Assembly: GCF_002906855.1 (NCBI RefSeq)
Contig: NZ_MINI01000038.1
Coordinates: 1,116,001 to 1,180,000 of the forward strand
Reading direction: 5' to 3'
Origin: Pseudomonas putida
GTDB lineage: Bacteria; Pseudomonadota; Gammaproteobacteria; Pseudomonadales; Pseudomonadaceae
Length of the DNA stretch: 64,000 bases
The notes beneath the pieces were generated by a model. That model saw nothing but the letters and a program-made list of their open reading frames with translations. It searched no databases and was not told where the DNA came from. Positions within the stretch are counted from its first letter, which is position 1. The number at the start of each line of letters is the position of its first letter. Positions 50,921 through 59,013 of the stretch are shown here, piece by piece. Made by a program: the position numbers and the translations under genes.

Positions 50921-52138
50921 ATGGCTGTTGGTCTTGGTCCTTTGCCCACCCTGCACCCGGTTCCGGGTTTTGAACTCGGTATTGCTTCTGCCGGCATCAA
51001 GCGTCCTGGGCGCAAGGATGTGGTGGTCATGCGCTGCGCCGAAGGCTCCAGCGTGGCTGGCGTGTTCACCCTCAACGCCTTCTGTGCCGCTCCCGTGATC
51101 CTGTCCAAGCAGCGCGTGCAGGGTACCGTGCGCTACCTGCTGACCAACACCGGCAATGCCAACGCCGGCACCGGCGCGCCAGGCCTGGCCGCTGCCGAAC
51201 GTACCTGCGCCAAGCTGGCCGAACTGACCGGCGTGCCGGCCGAATCGGTGCTGCCGTTCTCCACCGGTGTGATCGGTGAGCCACTGCCGGTCGAGAAGAT
51301 CGAAGGTGCGCTGCAGGCCGCCCTGGACAACCTGTCGGAAAACCACTGGGCTGAAGCCGCCACCGGCATCATGACCACCGACACCCTGCCAAAAGGTGCC
51401 AGCCGCCAGTTCCAGCACGAGGGCGTGACCGTCACCGTGACCGGTATCAGCAAAGGCGCCGGGATGATCCGCCCGAACATGGCCACCATGCTCGGCTACA
51501 TCGCCACCGACGCCAAAGTTGCCCCGGCGGTGCTCAAGGACCTGATGCTCGACGGCGCCAACAAGTCGTTCAACCGCATCACCATCGATGGCGACACCTC
51601 GACCAACGACTGCTGCATGCTGATCGCCACCGGCAAGGCCAACCTGCCGGAAGTCACCGAAGCCAGCGGCGCGCTGTTCGAAGCGCTCAAGAAGGCCGTA
51701 TTCGAAGTGTGCATGGAAGTGGCCCAGGCCATCGTCCGTGACGGCGAAGGCGCCACCAAGTTCGTCACCGTGCAGGTCAACGGTGGTGGCAACCACCAGG
51801 AGTGCCTGGATGTCGGTTACGCCGTGGCCCACTCGCCGCTGATCAAGACCGCGCTGTTCGCCTCCGACCCGAACTGGGGCCGTATCCTGGCTGCCGTGGG
51901 CCGTGCCGGCGTGCCGGAGCTGGATGTCAGCTTGATCGACGTTTACCTGGACAGCGTGTGCATCGCCAGCAAAGGCGGCCGCAGCCCGAGCTACACCGAA
52001 GCGCAGGGTTCGGCCGTGATGGCCCAGGAAGAGATCACCATCCGTATCGAGCTGGGCCGTGGTCAGTGCAGCGAAACCATCTGGACCACCGACCTGTCCC
52101 ACGAATACGTGAAGATCAACGCCGAATACCGCACCTGA
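50921..52138 (+). CDS. argJ: Glutamate N-acetyltransferase / ornithine acetyltransferase ArgJ
   Basis: 405 residues. Self-cleaving Ntn-type enzyme: the cleavage site lies in RPNMATMLGYIATD, with Thr as new N-terminus of the beta chain. KGAGMIRPN and the later TSTNDCC / DPNWGRI segments are typical. It transfers acetyl from N-acetylornithine to glutamate, recycling acetyl groups in arginine synthesis; whether it is also a synthase with acetyl-CoA cannot be told from sequence. Confidence 0.96.
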   Translation: MAVGLGPLPTLHPVPGFELGIASAGIKRPGRKDVVVMRCAEGSSVAGVFTLNAFCAAPVILSKQRVQGTVRYLLTNTGNANAGTGAPGLAAAERTCAKLAELTGVPAESVLPFSTGVIGEPLPVEKIEGALQAALDNLSENHWAEAATGIMTTDTLPKGASRQFQHEGVTVTVTGISKGAGMIRPNMATMLGYIATDAKVAPAVLKDLMLDGANKSFNRITIDGDTSTNDCCMLIATGKANLPEVTEASGALFEALKKAVFEVCMEVAQAIVRDGEGATKFVTVQVNGGGNHQECLDVGYAVAHSPLIKTALFASDPNWGRILAAVGRAGVPELDVSLIDVYLDSVCIASKGGRSPSYTEAQGSAVMAQEEITIRIELGRGQCSETIWTTDLSHEYVKINAEYRT

Positions 52139-52145
52139 TTCACCC

Positions 52146-52164
52146 GGGGCCGCACAGCGGCCCC
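52146..52164 (+). terminator. Stem-loop between argJ and the GST gene
   Basis: GGGGCCGC-ACA-GCGGCCCC, 7 nt after argJ and without a T-run. May attenuate or protect an mRNA end. Confidence 0.5.
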
Positions 52165-52190
52165 AACCTCTCAAGAAATGGAGCCGAACC

Positions 52191-52823
52191 ATGAGCTATC
52201 ACCTGATCATCGGCGACAAGCTGTATTCCTCCTGGTCGCTGCGTGGTGCCCTGGCCCTTGAGCTGGCCGGCGTGCCGTACGAAGAAACGCTGATCAGCCT
52301 GAACCAGCCCGATACCCGCAAGCGCATCCTCGAATTCTCTTCCACCGGCAAGGTGCCGCTGCTCAAGACCGAACACGGGGTGATTGCCGACTCCCTCGCT
52401 ATTGCCGAGTACCTCAACGAGCGTCACCCAGAGGCCCAGCTGTGGCCGGCCGATGTGGCTGCTCGTGCCCAGGCCCGTTCGGCTTGCGCGCAGATGCACA
52501 GCGGCTTCTTCGCCTTGCGCGGTGCCATGCCGTTCGACCTGTCCCGTGACCAGGGGCTGGATGACATGCCTCTGGACGTGCAAGTGGACATCGACCGCAT
52601 CGTCGCGCTGTGGTCCGAGTGCCGCCTGGTGGCCAAGGGCAATGGCCCCTTCCTGTTCGGCAAGCCGACCCTGGCCGATGCCTTCTTTGCCCCGGTGGCG
52701 GTGCGCCTGCGTACCTACCGCGTGGAAGTGCCCGCCGAGGCAGCCACCTATATCGAAACCATTTACCAGTGGCCGGCCTTCCAGGCCTGGCAGCAAGCTG
52801 GCCTGGCGGAGCGTGAAGGTTGA
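52191..52823 (+). CDS. Glutathione S-transferase family protein
   Basis: 210 residues. Thioredoxin-like N-terminal domain (SYHLIIGDKLYSSWSLRGAL; SxxS-type active-site region, Ser likely) with cis-Pro in TGKVPLL and ESIAIAEYL-like DSLAIAEYLNERHP. Helical C-terminal domain. Substrate unknown; the group is common in pseudomonads. The gene ends GGTTGA, where the TTG of the next gene overlaps the TGA, so the two are coupled. Confidence 0.9.
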   Translation: MSYHLIIGDKLYSSWSLRGALALELAGVPYEETLISLNQPDTRKRILEFSSTGKVPLLKTEHGVIADSLAIAEYLNERHPEAQLWPADVAARAQARSACAQMHSGFFALRGAMPFDLSRDQGLDDMPLDVQVDIDRIVALWSECRLVAKGNGPFLFGKPTLADAFFAPVAVRLRTYRVEVPAEAATYIETIYQWPAFQAWQQAGLAEREG

Positions 52824-53764
52824 AACGGATTCATGTTGTAGCCGCGGTGATCCGCGGGAGTGACGGCCGCATTCTGATTGCCCGCCGCGCCGATACTCAG
52901 CACCAAGGCGGCTTGTGGGAATTCCCGGGCGGCAAGGTGGAAGAGGGCGAAGGCGTCGAAGCGGCCCTGGCCCGTGAGTTGCGCGAAGAGCTTGGCATCG
53001 AAGTGACCCGTTCGCGGGCGCTGATCAAGGTCAGCCACGACTACCCGGACAAGCAGGTGCTGCTGGATGTGCGTGAGGTCGATGCGTTCACCGGTGAGCC
53101 CCACGGCGCCGAAGGCCAGCCACTGGCCTGGGTTGCGCCACGCGACCTGGGGCAATACGAATTCCCTGAGGCCAACAAGCCGATCGTCGCTGCTGCGCGC
53201 TTGCCGGCCCAGTACCTGATCACTCCGGATGGCCTCGAAGTGCCGCAGATGCTCAAAGGTATCCAGAAGGCCGTGGCCAACGGTATCCGTCTGATCCAGC
53301 TGCGCGCCCCGGACATGTACGACCCCAAGTACCGCGATGTGGCAGTGGACGCGGTCGGGCTGTGCGCAGGCAAGGCGCAGTTGATGCTCAAGGGGCCGCT
53401 GGAGTGGCTGGGCGACTTCCCGTCCGCCGGTTGGCACCTGACCGCCGCGCAGCTGCGCAAGTACGCAGCCAAAGGCCGCCCGTTCCCCAAGGAGCGCTGG
53501 CTGGCGGCGTCGTGCCACAGTGCTGAAGAGCTGGCCCTGGCCGAGCAGATGGGCGTGGATTTCGTCACCCTGTCGCCGGTGCAGGCAACCCAGACCCACC
53601 CCGAGGCGGTGCCGTTGGGCTGGGATGAGGCGCAGCGGCTGATTGCCGGTTTCAACCAGCCGGTTTACCTGTTGGGTGGGGTTGGGCCGGGTGAGCGGGA
53701 GAAGGCCTGGGAGGCTGGTGCCCAAGGTGTTGCCGGGATCCGCGCATTCTGGCCTGAGGCCTGA
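52820..53764 (+). CDS. Nudix hydrolase fused to a ThiE-like domain
   Basis: 314 residues. N-terminal ~130 residues are a MutT-type Nudix hydrolase with an intact Nudix box (GGKVEEGEGVEAALARELREELGI's positions ~37-59; key residues G, E, REL, EE). The C-terminal ~180 residues resemble thiamine-phosphate synthase: IRLIQLRAPDMYD, WHLTAAQLRKYA, DFVTLSPVQATQTHPEA, VYLLGGVGPGE. Such fusions are standard near argJ in Pseudomonas; the likely role is cleaning 8-oxo-dGTP, with an unclear second function. Start is a TTG (52820) overlapping the GST stop. Confidence 0.92.
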   Translation: MKRIHVVAAVIRGSDGRILIARRADTQHQGGLWEFPGGKVEEGEGVEAALARELREELGIEVTRSRALIKVSHDYPDKQVLLDVREVDAFTGEPHGAEGQPLAWVAPRDLGQYEFPEANKPIVAAARLPAQYLITPDGLEVPQMLKGIQKAVANGIRLIQLRAPDMYDPKYRDVAVDAVGLCAGKAQLMLKGPLEWLGDFPSAGWHLTAAQLRKYAAKGRPFPKERWLAASCHSAEELALAEQMGVDFVTLSPVQATQTHPEAVPLGWDEAQRLIAGFNQPVYLLGGVGPGEREKAWEAGAQGVAGIRAFWPEA

Positions 53765-53770
53765 GTATCC

Positions 53771-53789
53771 GGGGCTGCAAAGCAGCCCC
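53771..53789. terminator. Bidirectional stem-loop between converging genes
   Basis: GGGGCTGC-AAA-GCAGCCCC in the 32-nt gap between the Nudix gene and the adenosyltransferase gene; poor U-tract in both directions. Confidence 0.6.
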
Positions 53790-53796
53790 GGCGATA

Positions 53797-54363
53797 TCAG
53801 CCTTGAGGCTTTTCTGCAGGCTGCCAAAGCACTTCCGCAATCCCTTGCCGCCGCCCAATGATCCGCGCCGCCACAAACAGCAGATCCGAAAGCCGGTTGA
53901 TATAAGCCAACCCAACCCCCTGCAACGGCTCCAGCGCATTCAACTGCTGACACCGCCGTTCCGCACTGCGCGCCAGGCTACGGCACACATGGGCCTGCGC
54001 CACCAGCGCCGAACCACTGGGCAGAATGAAGTTCTGCAGCGGTCCCAGCTCCTCGTTCCACACATCGATCGCTGCCTCCAGCCGCTCCACCTCGGCCTGG
54101 TTCAGGGCCTGATAGCTGGGCATCGCCAACTCGCCGCCAAGGTCGAACAAACGATGCTGGCATGGCGCAAGGACGTTGCTTACCTCATCCAGCTTGTGGT
54201 CATCCAGGCCGGCCAGCAGCAGCCCGAGCTGACTGTTGAGGCTGTCCACCTCACCGATCGCCTCGACCCGTGGGTGGTCCTTGGGCACCCGCCGCCCGTC
54301 GCCGAGGCCGGTTTCGCCCTTGTCGCCAGTGCGGGTGTAGATCTTCGACAGGCGATAGCCCAT
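53797..54363 (-). CDS. Cob(I)alamin adenosyltransferase, PduO type
   Basis: 188 residues. KIYTRTGDKGETGLGDGRRV is the PduO-type ATP-binding N-terminus; AIGEVDSLNSQLG, FILPSGSALVAQAHVCR, RRCQQLN and LNRLSDLLFVAAR-like INRLSDLLFVAARI complete the signature. It attaches the adenosyl group to cob(I)alamin, giving adenosylcobalamin. ATG 54363 lies one base after the kinase stop. The longer frame to 54606 is antisense read-through and not used. Confidence 0.95.
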   Translation of the reverse strand: MGYRLSKIYTRTGDKGETGLGDGRRVPKDHPRVEAIGEVDSLNSQLGLLLAGLDDHKLDEVSNVLAPCQHRLFDLGGELAMPSYQALNQAEVERLEAAIDVWNEELGPLQNFILPSGSALVAQAHVCRSLARSAERRCQQLNALEPLQGVGLAYINRLSDLLFVAARIIGRRQGIAEVLWQPAEKPQG

Positions 54364-54364
54364 G

Positions 54365-56395
54365 TCATGCCTCCGTGTGGGTCGGCGCAGCCGCTGGCGG
54401 TTGGCCGAGGGGCAGGCGCAGGGTAAAGCAGGTGCCCTGGCCGGGCGTGGACTGCACTTCCATCTGCCCCTTGTGGTTGTTGGTGATGATGAAGTACGAA
54501 ACCGACAGCCCGAGCCCAGTGCCCTGGCCGATTTCCTTGGTGGTGAAGAACGGCTCGAAGGTGCGTTTGCGCACGGTTTCGGGCATGCCCACGCCGTTGT
54601 CCTCAACCTGAATCTCGGCCCAGGGGGGATTGAGCTTTGTGCGCAGCGTGATACGCCCCGGCTCGCTGGGCTGAGGCCGCTGGTGGATGGCTTGGGCGGC
54701 GTTCTTCAGCAGGTTCAGCAGCACCTGCTCCAGTTCGTTGGCGGTGCAGGGCACCGGGCCCAGGTTGGGGTCGAACTGGCGGATGATGGCCTGCCCCTTG
54801 AAGTCGAAGCCGATGGTCAGGTCGAAGTCGTTGCTGGCAATTTCCACGGCCTGGTCGATCAACGCCGGCAGTTCGCAAGGTACCAGCAGGCGGTTGCTGC
54901 GGCGGCTGAAGCTGAGCATGTGGGTGACAATCTTGGCGGCGCGTGCGCCGGCCTGCTGGATGCCGTCGAGCAGTTGCGGCACTTCGCGGTTGTCCAGGTA
55001 GCGGTTGACGCTGGCCAGGTCGATGCCCAGCTCGCTCGCCTGCTCCTGGTTGCGCGGCAGATCCGGCGACAGGCGCCGGCGGATGTTCTGCACGTTGTGC
55101 AGGATCGCGCCCAGCGGGTTGTTGATTTCGTGGGCCATGCCGGCTGCGAGGCCGCCGACCGAGAGCATCTTCTCGGACTGCACCATCATTTCTTCCAGCG
55201 ACAGGCGCTGGGTGATGTCGTCGATACGGATGACCACGCCGCGGCCGCCGCCGCCCATCAGCGGGTAGAAGGTCAGGGCGTAATGGCGCAGGTCGTCTCC
55301 CTTGGGCCAGGTGACCCGCTCGATCTTCGCCACCCGGTGCTTTTCCACGCTTTCCTTGAGTTGCGGCAGGAACGGCTTGAGCGGTTCGAAGGCGATGAAT
55401 ATCGGCTGGTTCAGCGCTTCGTCCAGCGGCGTGCCGGAGAGTACCGTGGCTTCGTGGTTCCATTGGGTGACGTAAAGCTGCTCATCGAGGGCGATCAGCG
55501 CCGAGGGCATGGAGTCGATGATGCTGTTGAGGTAGTTCTGAAAACCGGTGAGCTTCTTCTCGATCTTGCTGCGCACCTGGACTTCCAGCTCCAGCTTGCG
55601 ATTGGTGTGACGGGTTTCCTCGGCCAGGCCCTGGGCCTGGTCGTAGGCCGTCTGGAATTCGTCGCGAGTGCGCTTGAGCTGCTGCTCGCGGGCCTCGATA
55701 CGCGAAAGCATGGTGTTGAAGGCTTCGGCCAGGCTGCCGATCTCGTCGTCGTTGCCGCGGGTGGCGCGCAAGGCATAGCTTTCTTCGCGGGTGACCTGGC
55801 GGCTGAGTTCTTCGAGCTGGTTGATCGGCTGGGTGATCAGGCGCTTGATCTGTCGGGCGATGATCATCCACAGCAGGATGCTGAACACCAGGATCGCCAG
55901 GCTGGCGCTGAGCGTGCCGGTGTAGAACGCCGTGGGCAGTTCACTGCTGGCCACCAGCAGCAGGTGCGCCGGTGGGTTGGCGTCGCGGGGGATGCGGATG
56001 AGCTGGGTGCTGCGAAACTCCATCAGGCGCCAGCCGTCGATGTTGCGGTAGCGCTTGGGCAGCGCCAGGTGATCGCCGTGTTGCAGCTGGGCCAGCATGC
56101 TGCCGTCGCCGCCGTAGATGGCAGCGGCGCGTAGCGGGGTGTAGCTGTCCAGCTCCTTGAGCAGGGCTGTGGCTGTCTCGGTCGAGTCGCCGGCACGGGC
56201 CGACAGTTGCGGATTGGCCACCAGCTTGCCGATGGTCTGCAATGCCTGTGGCGCCATGCTCTCCTGGGTGATCCAGTAGGCGGCGCTGATGAAGGTCAGG
56301 TTGGCGACCAGCAGGATGGTTACCAGCAGTACCAGCAGGGCTGCCAGCAGTTTCTGCCCGACCGGGAGGTTTTCCAGGCGTTGGCGCAGGCTCAT
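54365..56395 (-). CDS. Orphan membrane sensor histidine kinase (HAMP-PAS-HisKA-HATPase)
   Basis: About 676 residues. TM1 near 17-40, a periplasmic sensor of ~130 residues, TM2 near 175-195, HAMP (~195-250), coiled coil, PAS (~285-400), phospho-acceptor His in AAGMAHEINNPLGAI (~420), N box NLLKNAAQAI and G boxes DNGVGM, GTGLGLSVS. All catalytic boxes are intact. No response regulator is adjacent, so its partner is elsewhere. ATG 56395 is preferred to the TTG at 56401; neither has a strong ribosome site. It lies 1 nt before the adenosyltransferase gene and 24 nt after the PanE-like gene. Confidence 0.92.
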   Translation of the reverse strand: MSLRQRLENLPVGQKLLAALLVLLVTILLVANLTFISAAYWITQESMAPQALQTIGKLVANPQLSARAGDSTETATALLKELDSYTPLRAAAIYGGDGSMLAQLQHGDHLALPKRYRNIDGWRLMEFRSTQLIRIPRDANPPAHLLLVASSELPTAFYTGTLSASLAILVFSILLWMIIARQIKRLITQPINQLEELSRQVTREESYALRATRGNDDEIGSLAEAFNTMLSRIEAREQQLKRTRDEFQTAYDQAQGLAEETRHTNRKLELEVQVRSKIEKKLTGFQNYLNSIIDSMPSALIALDEQLYVTQWNHEATVLSGTPLDEALNQPIFIAFEPLKPFLPQLKESVEKHRVAKIERVTWPKGDDLRHYALTFYPLMGGGGRGVVIRIDDITQRLSLEEMMVQSEKMLSVGGLAAGMAHEINNPLGAILHNVQNIRRRLSPDLPRNQEQASELGIDLASVNRYLDNREVPQLLDGIQQAGARAAKIVTHMLSFSRRSNRLLVPCELPALIDQAVEIASNDFDLTIGFDFKGQAIIRQFDPNLGPVPCTANELEQVLLNLLKNAAQAIHQRPQPSEPGRITLRTKLNPPWAEIQVEDNGVGMPETVRKRTFEPFFTTKEIGQGTGLGLSVSYFIITNNHKGQMEVQSTPGQGTCFTLRLPLGQPPAAAPTHTEA

Positions 56396-56425
56396 GGGCA
56401 AGGCAATATCCGTATTGGGTTGACG

Positions 56426-57343
56426 TCAGGCGCTGGGCAAACCACGCGCTCGCAGGTTATCGACCAGGCGCTGGTGCAGGTGTTCCAGCCGTGGCAGCTC
56501 CAGGTCGTGGCGTTCGGCTGCCCGGCAGGCGTGGCCCAGCAGGTAGTGCACTTCGGTACGCCGGCCAGCGCGCACGTCCTGGTACATGGAAGAGTAGTTG
56601 GCTGCGGTGGCCAGGATCACCCGCTGCACTTCTTCATTCAGATCGGTTGCCGCTTCCGGCTGGCCGCAACGGCGCAGCAATTCGGCCAGTTCCGTAGTCA
56701 GTGCCTCGACCTCGCCGAGATGCCCAAGTAAACCGCCGTTCTGGCAGTCATGCAGCACGGTCAGCGGGTTGATGGCGCAATTGAGTGCCAGCTTGCGCCA
56801 CAGGCGGGTAAGGATGTCGACCGTCCATTCGCCTGGGATGCCGGCGTCGTTCAGGTCATCGAACCATTCTGGGGTGGTGGGGTTGGCCGGGTCTCCCAGC
56901 CAGTTGAAACCATGGCCGGCGAAGCGCACCTGCCAGTCGTCCTCGCGGAAAGCGCCTTCGGTGCTGGAGGCGAAGATGCAGCGGGCAAGGGGGGCCTGAT
57001 CGGCGACTTCGTCCTGGCTGCCCAGGCCGTTCTGCAACAGCACGATTTCTGCGCCTTCAGCCAGGCGCGGCGCCAGGCGGGCGATGGCGGGGGCGGCATC
57101 GTAGGCCTTGCAGGCCACCAGCAGGCGATGGATGGGCCCACCGGACTCGGCCGTTTCGGCCGGGATCGCGTAGAGGCGGGTTTGATCCTGTTCGACCAAG
57201 GTCAGGCCACCGGCCCGCTGGTAGGCCTGCAGGCGCTGCGCATCACGCAGGATCAGGCGTACCGCCTTGCCGGCGCGTGCCAGGCGGCAGGCCCAGAGGC
57301 TGCCGAGGCTACCGGCGCCGAGAATATGCCAGGTGCTGCTCAT
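56426..57343 (-). CDS. 2-Dehydropantoate 2-reductase family protein (PanE/ApbA)
   Basis: 305 residues. N-terminal Rossmann motif WHILGAGSLGSLWACRLARAG. The catalytic Lys is in RLWRKLALNCAINPLTVL, with NCAINP typical of ketopantoate reductases, and Glu in the C-terminal part (SSMYQDVRAGRRTEVHYL). It should reduce ketopantoate with NADPH in pantothenate synthesis, though Pseudomonas has several such paralogues. Frame open to 57406; ATG 57343 starts the Rossmann fold. First gene of a three-gene operon. Confidence 0.9.
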   Translation of the reverse strand: MSSTWHILGAGSLGSLWACRLARAGKAVRLILRDAQRLQAYQRAGGLTLVEQDQTRLYAIPAETAESGGPIHRLLVACKAYDAAPAIARLAPRLAEGAEIVLLQNGLGSQDEVADQAPLARCIFASSTEGAFREDDWQVRFAGHGFNWLGDPANPTTPEWFDDLNDAGIPGEWTVDILTRLWRKLALNCAINPLTVLHDCQNGGLLGHLGEVEALTTELAELLRRCGQPEAATDLNEEVQRVILATAANYSSMYQDVRAGRRTEVHYLLGHACRAAERHDLELPRLEHLHQRLVDNLRARGLPSA

Positions 57344-57361
57344 CTGCGTTTCGCAACCCGT

Positions 57362-57367
57362 TATAAT
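57362..57367 (+). promoter_or_regulatory. TATAAT box ahead of yajQ
   Basis: Exact TATAAT in the 102-nt panE-yajQ divergent gap, 79 nt before yajQ; no convincing -35 at 16-18 nt. A CGCGCTC / GAGCGCG stem (57397-57422) follows in the leader. Confidence 0.4.
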
Positions 57368-57445
57368 GAGCCCGCATTTTAACCCGCTAACACCGACGCG
57401 CTCCATGTTCAGACTGAGCGCGCGTTTATTTTATGGAGATTACCC

Positions 57446-57931
57446 ATGCCTTCGTTCGACGTGGTATCGGAACTGGACAAGCACGAAGTGCAGAACGCGG
57501 TCGACAACGCCATCAAGGACCTCGAGCGCCGCTATGACCTCAAGGGCAAGGGCAGCTTCGAGTTCAAGGACAAGGAACAGACCGTGGTGCTGACCGCCGA
57601 GGAAGAGTTCCAGCTCGAAGCCATGATGGAAATCCTGCGCCTGGCGCTGGTCAAGCGCAAGATCGACGTCAAGTGCCTGGAAACCAAGGACCCGTACGCC
57701 TCGGGCAAGGAAAAGAAACAGGAAGCCAAGTTCCGCGAAGGCATCGACAAGGACCTGGCCAAGAAGATCGTCGCCACCATCAAGGACGGCAAGCTCAAGG
57801 TCCAGGCCGCCATCCAGGGCGAGCAGGTGCGTGTCACCGGCAAGAAGCGCGACGACCTGCAGGAGGCCATTGCCCTGCTGCGCACCAAGGAATTCGACAT
57901 GCCGATCCAGTTCAACAACTTCCGCGACTGA
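57446..57931 (+). CDS. yajQ: YajQ family cyclic-di-GMP-binding protein
   Basis: 161 residues, standard length. MPSFDVVSELDKHEVQNAVDNA at the start; two ferredoxin-like lobes with the EDLERRYDLKGKG-like and VRVTGKKRDDLQ segments. YajQ binds c-di-GMP in Xanthomonas and Pseudomonas relatives and acts with a transcription factor. The ribosome site is GGAG 9 nt ahead. Confidence 0.95.
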   Translation: MPSFDVVSELDKHEVQNAVDNAIKDLERRYDLKGKGSFEFKDKEQTVVLTAEEEFQLEAMMEILRLALVKRKIDVKCLETKDPYASGKEKKQEAKFREGIDKDLAKKIVATIKDGKLKVQAAIQGEQVRVTGKKRDDLQEAIALLRTKEFDMPIQFNNFRD

Positions 57932-58047
57932 TCGCCGGGTTGTGCGGAACCTCGATGGCGTAATGATGTCCATGGGGGCCATGGCCGCTGTTAGACCCGC
58001 GGCCTGCTTTACTGTGTACGTGCCGCTCGGCATCAGGAGATGAATAC

Positions 58048-58890
58048 ATGGATTTGAACGCTGAAGTCGATCAGCTGGTCCGCCAATCGCAGACCTGGGT
58101 CCCCTTGATCATGGAATACGGCAGCCGCTTTCTGCTGGCACTGCTGACCCTGGCTGTCGGTTGGTGGATCATCAACAAGGTCAGCGCCCGCCTGGGCAAA
58201 CTGGTTGGGTTGCGTAACGCCGACCTGGCGCTGCAAGGGTTCATCAGCACCTTGTCGAACATTGTGCTGAAAGTGCTGCTGTTCGTCAGCGTGGCGTCGA
58301 TGATCGGCATCGAGACCACTTCGTTCGTCGCCGCCATCGGTGCTGCCGGCCTGGCCATCGGCCTGGCCTTGCAGGGCAGCCTGGCGAACTTCGCGGGTGG
58401 TGTGCTGATCCTGATGTTCCGCCCGTTCCGCATCGGTGACTGGATCGAAGCGCAGGGTGTGGCGGGTACCGTCGACAGCATCCAGATCTTCCATACTGTG
58501 CTGCGTACCGGTGACAACAAGACGGTGATCATGCCCAACGGTGCCCTGTCCAACGGCATCATTACCAATACCAACCGCCAGCCGACGCGCAAGGTGGTGT
58601 TCGATGTGGGCGTGGACTATGAGGCCGACCTGCAGAAGGCCCGCCAGGTGCTGCTGGAGCTGGCGCAGGACCCACGCGTGCTGGCGGACCCTGCTCCGCA
58701 GGCGGTCGTCTCGACCCTGGGCGACAGCTCGATCACCGTTTCGCTGCGCCTGTGGACCAAGACCTCCGATTACTGGGACGTGATGTTCATGCTCAACGAG
58801 CATGCCCGTGACCGGTTGAAGGCCGAAGGGATCGACATTCCGTTCCCGCAGCGGGTGATCCGCGTGGTGCAGGAAACTGCAGCGCAGTGA
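58048..58890 (+). CDS. mscS: Small-conductance mechanosensitive channel MscS
   Basis: 280 residues. Three membrane helices (about 28-48, 68-90, 95-128). The pore-lining third helix reads GAAGLAIGLALQGSLANFA, with the Ala/Gly packing of MscS. The cytoplasmic vestibule starts PFRIGDWIEA and ends with EGIDIPFPQRV. It protects from osmotic downshock. Terminator follows. Confidence 0.96.
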   Translation: MDLNAEVDQLVRQSQTWVPLIMEYGSRFLLALLTLAVGWWIINKVSARLGKLVGLRNADLALQGFISTLSNIVLKVLLFVSVASMIGIETTSFVAAIGAAGLAIGLALQGSLANFAGGVLILMFRPFRIGDWIEAQGVAGTVDSIQIFHTVLRTGDNKTVIMPNGALSNGIITNTNRQPTRKVVFDVGVDYEADLQKARQVLLELAQDPRVLADPAPQAVVSTLGDSSITVSLRLWTKTSDYWDVMFMLNEHARDRLKAEGIDIPFPQRVIRVVQETAAQ

Positions 58891-58895
58891 TGCCA

Positions 58896-58927
58896 GACTG
58901 GGGCCGCGAAAGCGGCCCCAGTCTTTT
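58896..58927 (+). terminator. Intrinsic terminator of mscS
   Basis: GACTGGGGCCGC-GAAA-GCGGCCCCAGTC, a 12-bp perfect stem with a GNRA-type loop, followed by TTTT. Lies just after the stop. Confidence 0.9.
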
Positions 58928-59013
58928 CAGCACCCCTTACACTTGTTCACAGCAATCCCCCGCCATTTCTGGCATATAACCTGTCCCCTCCTGCCTGCAC
59001 CCGATACGCCATC

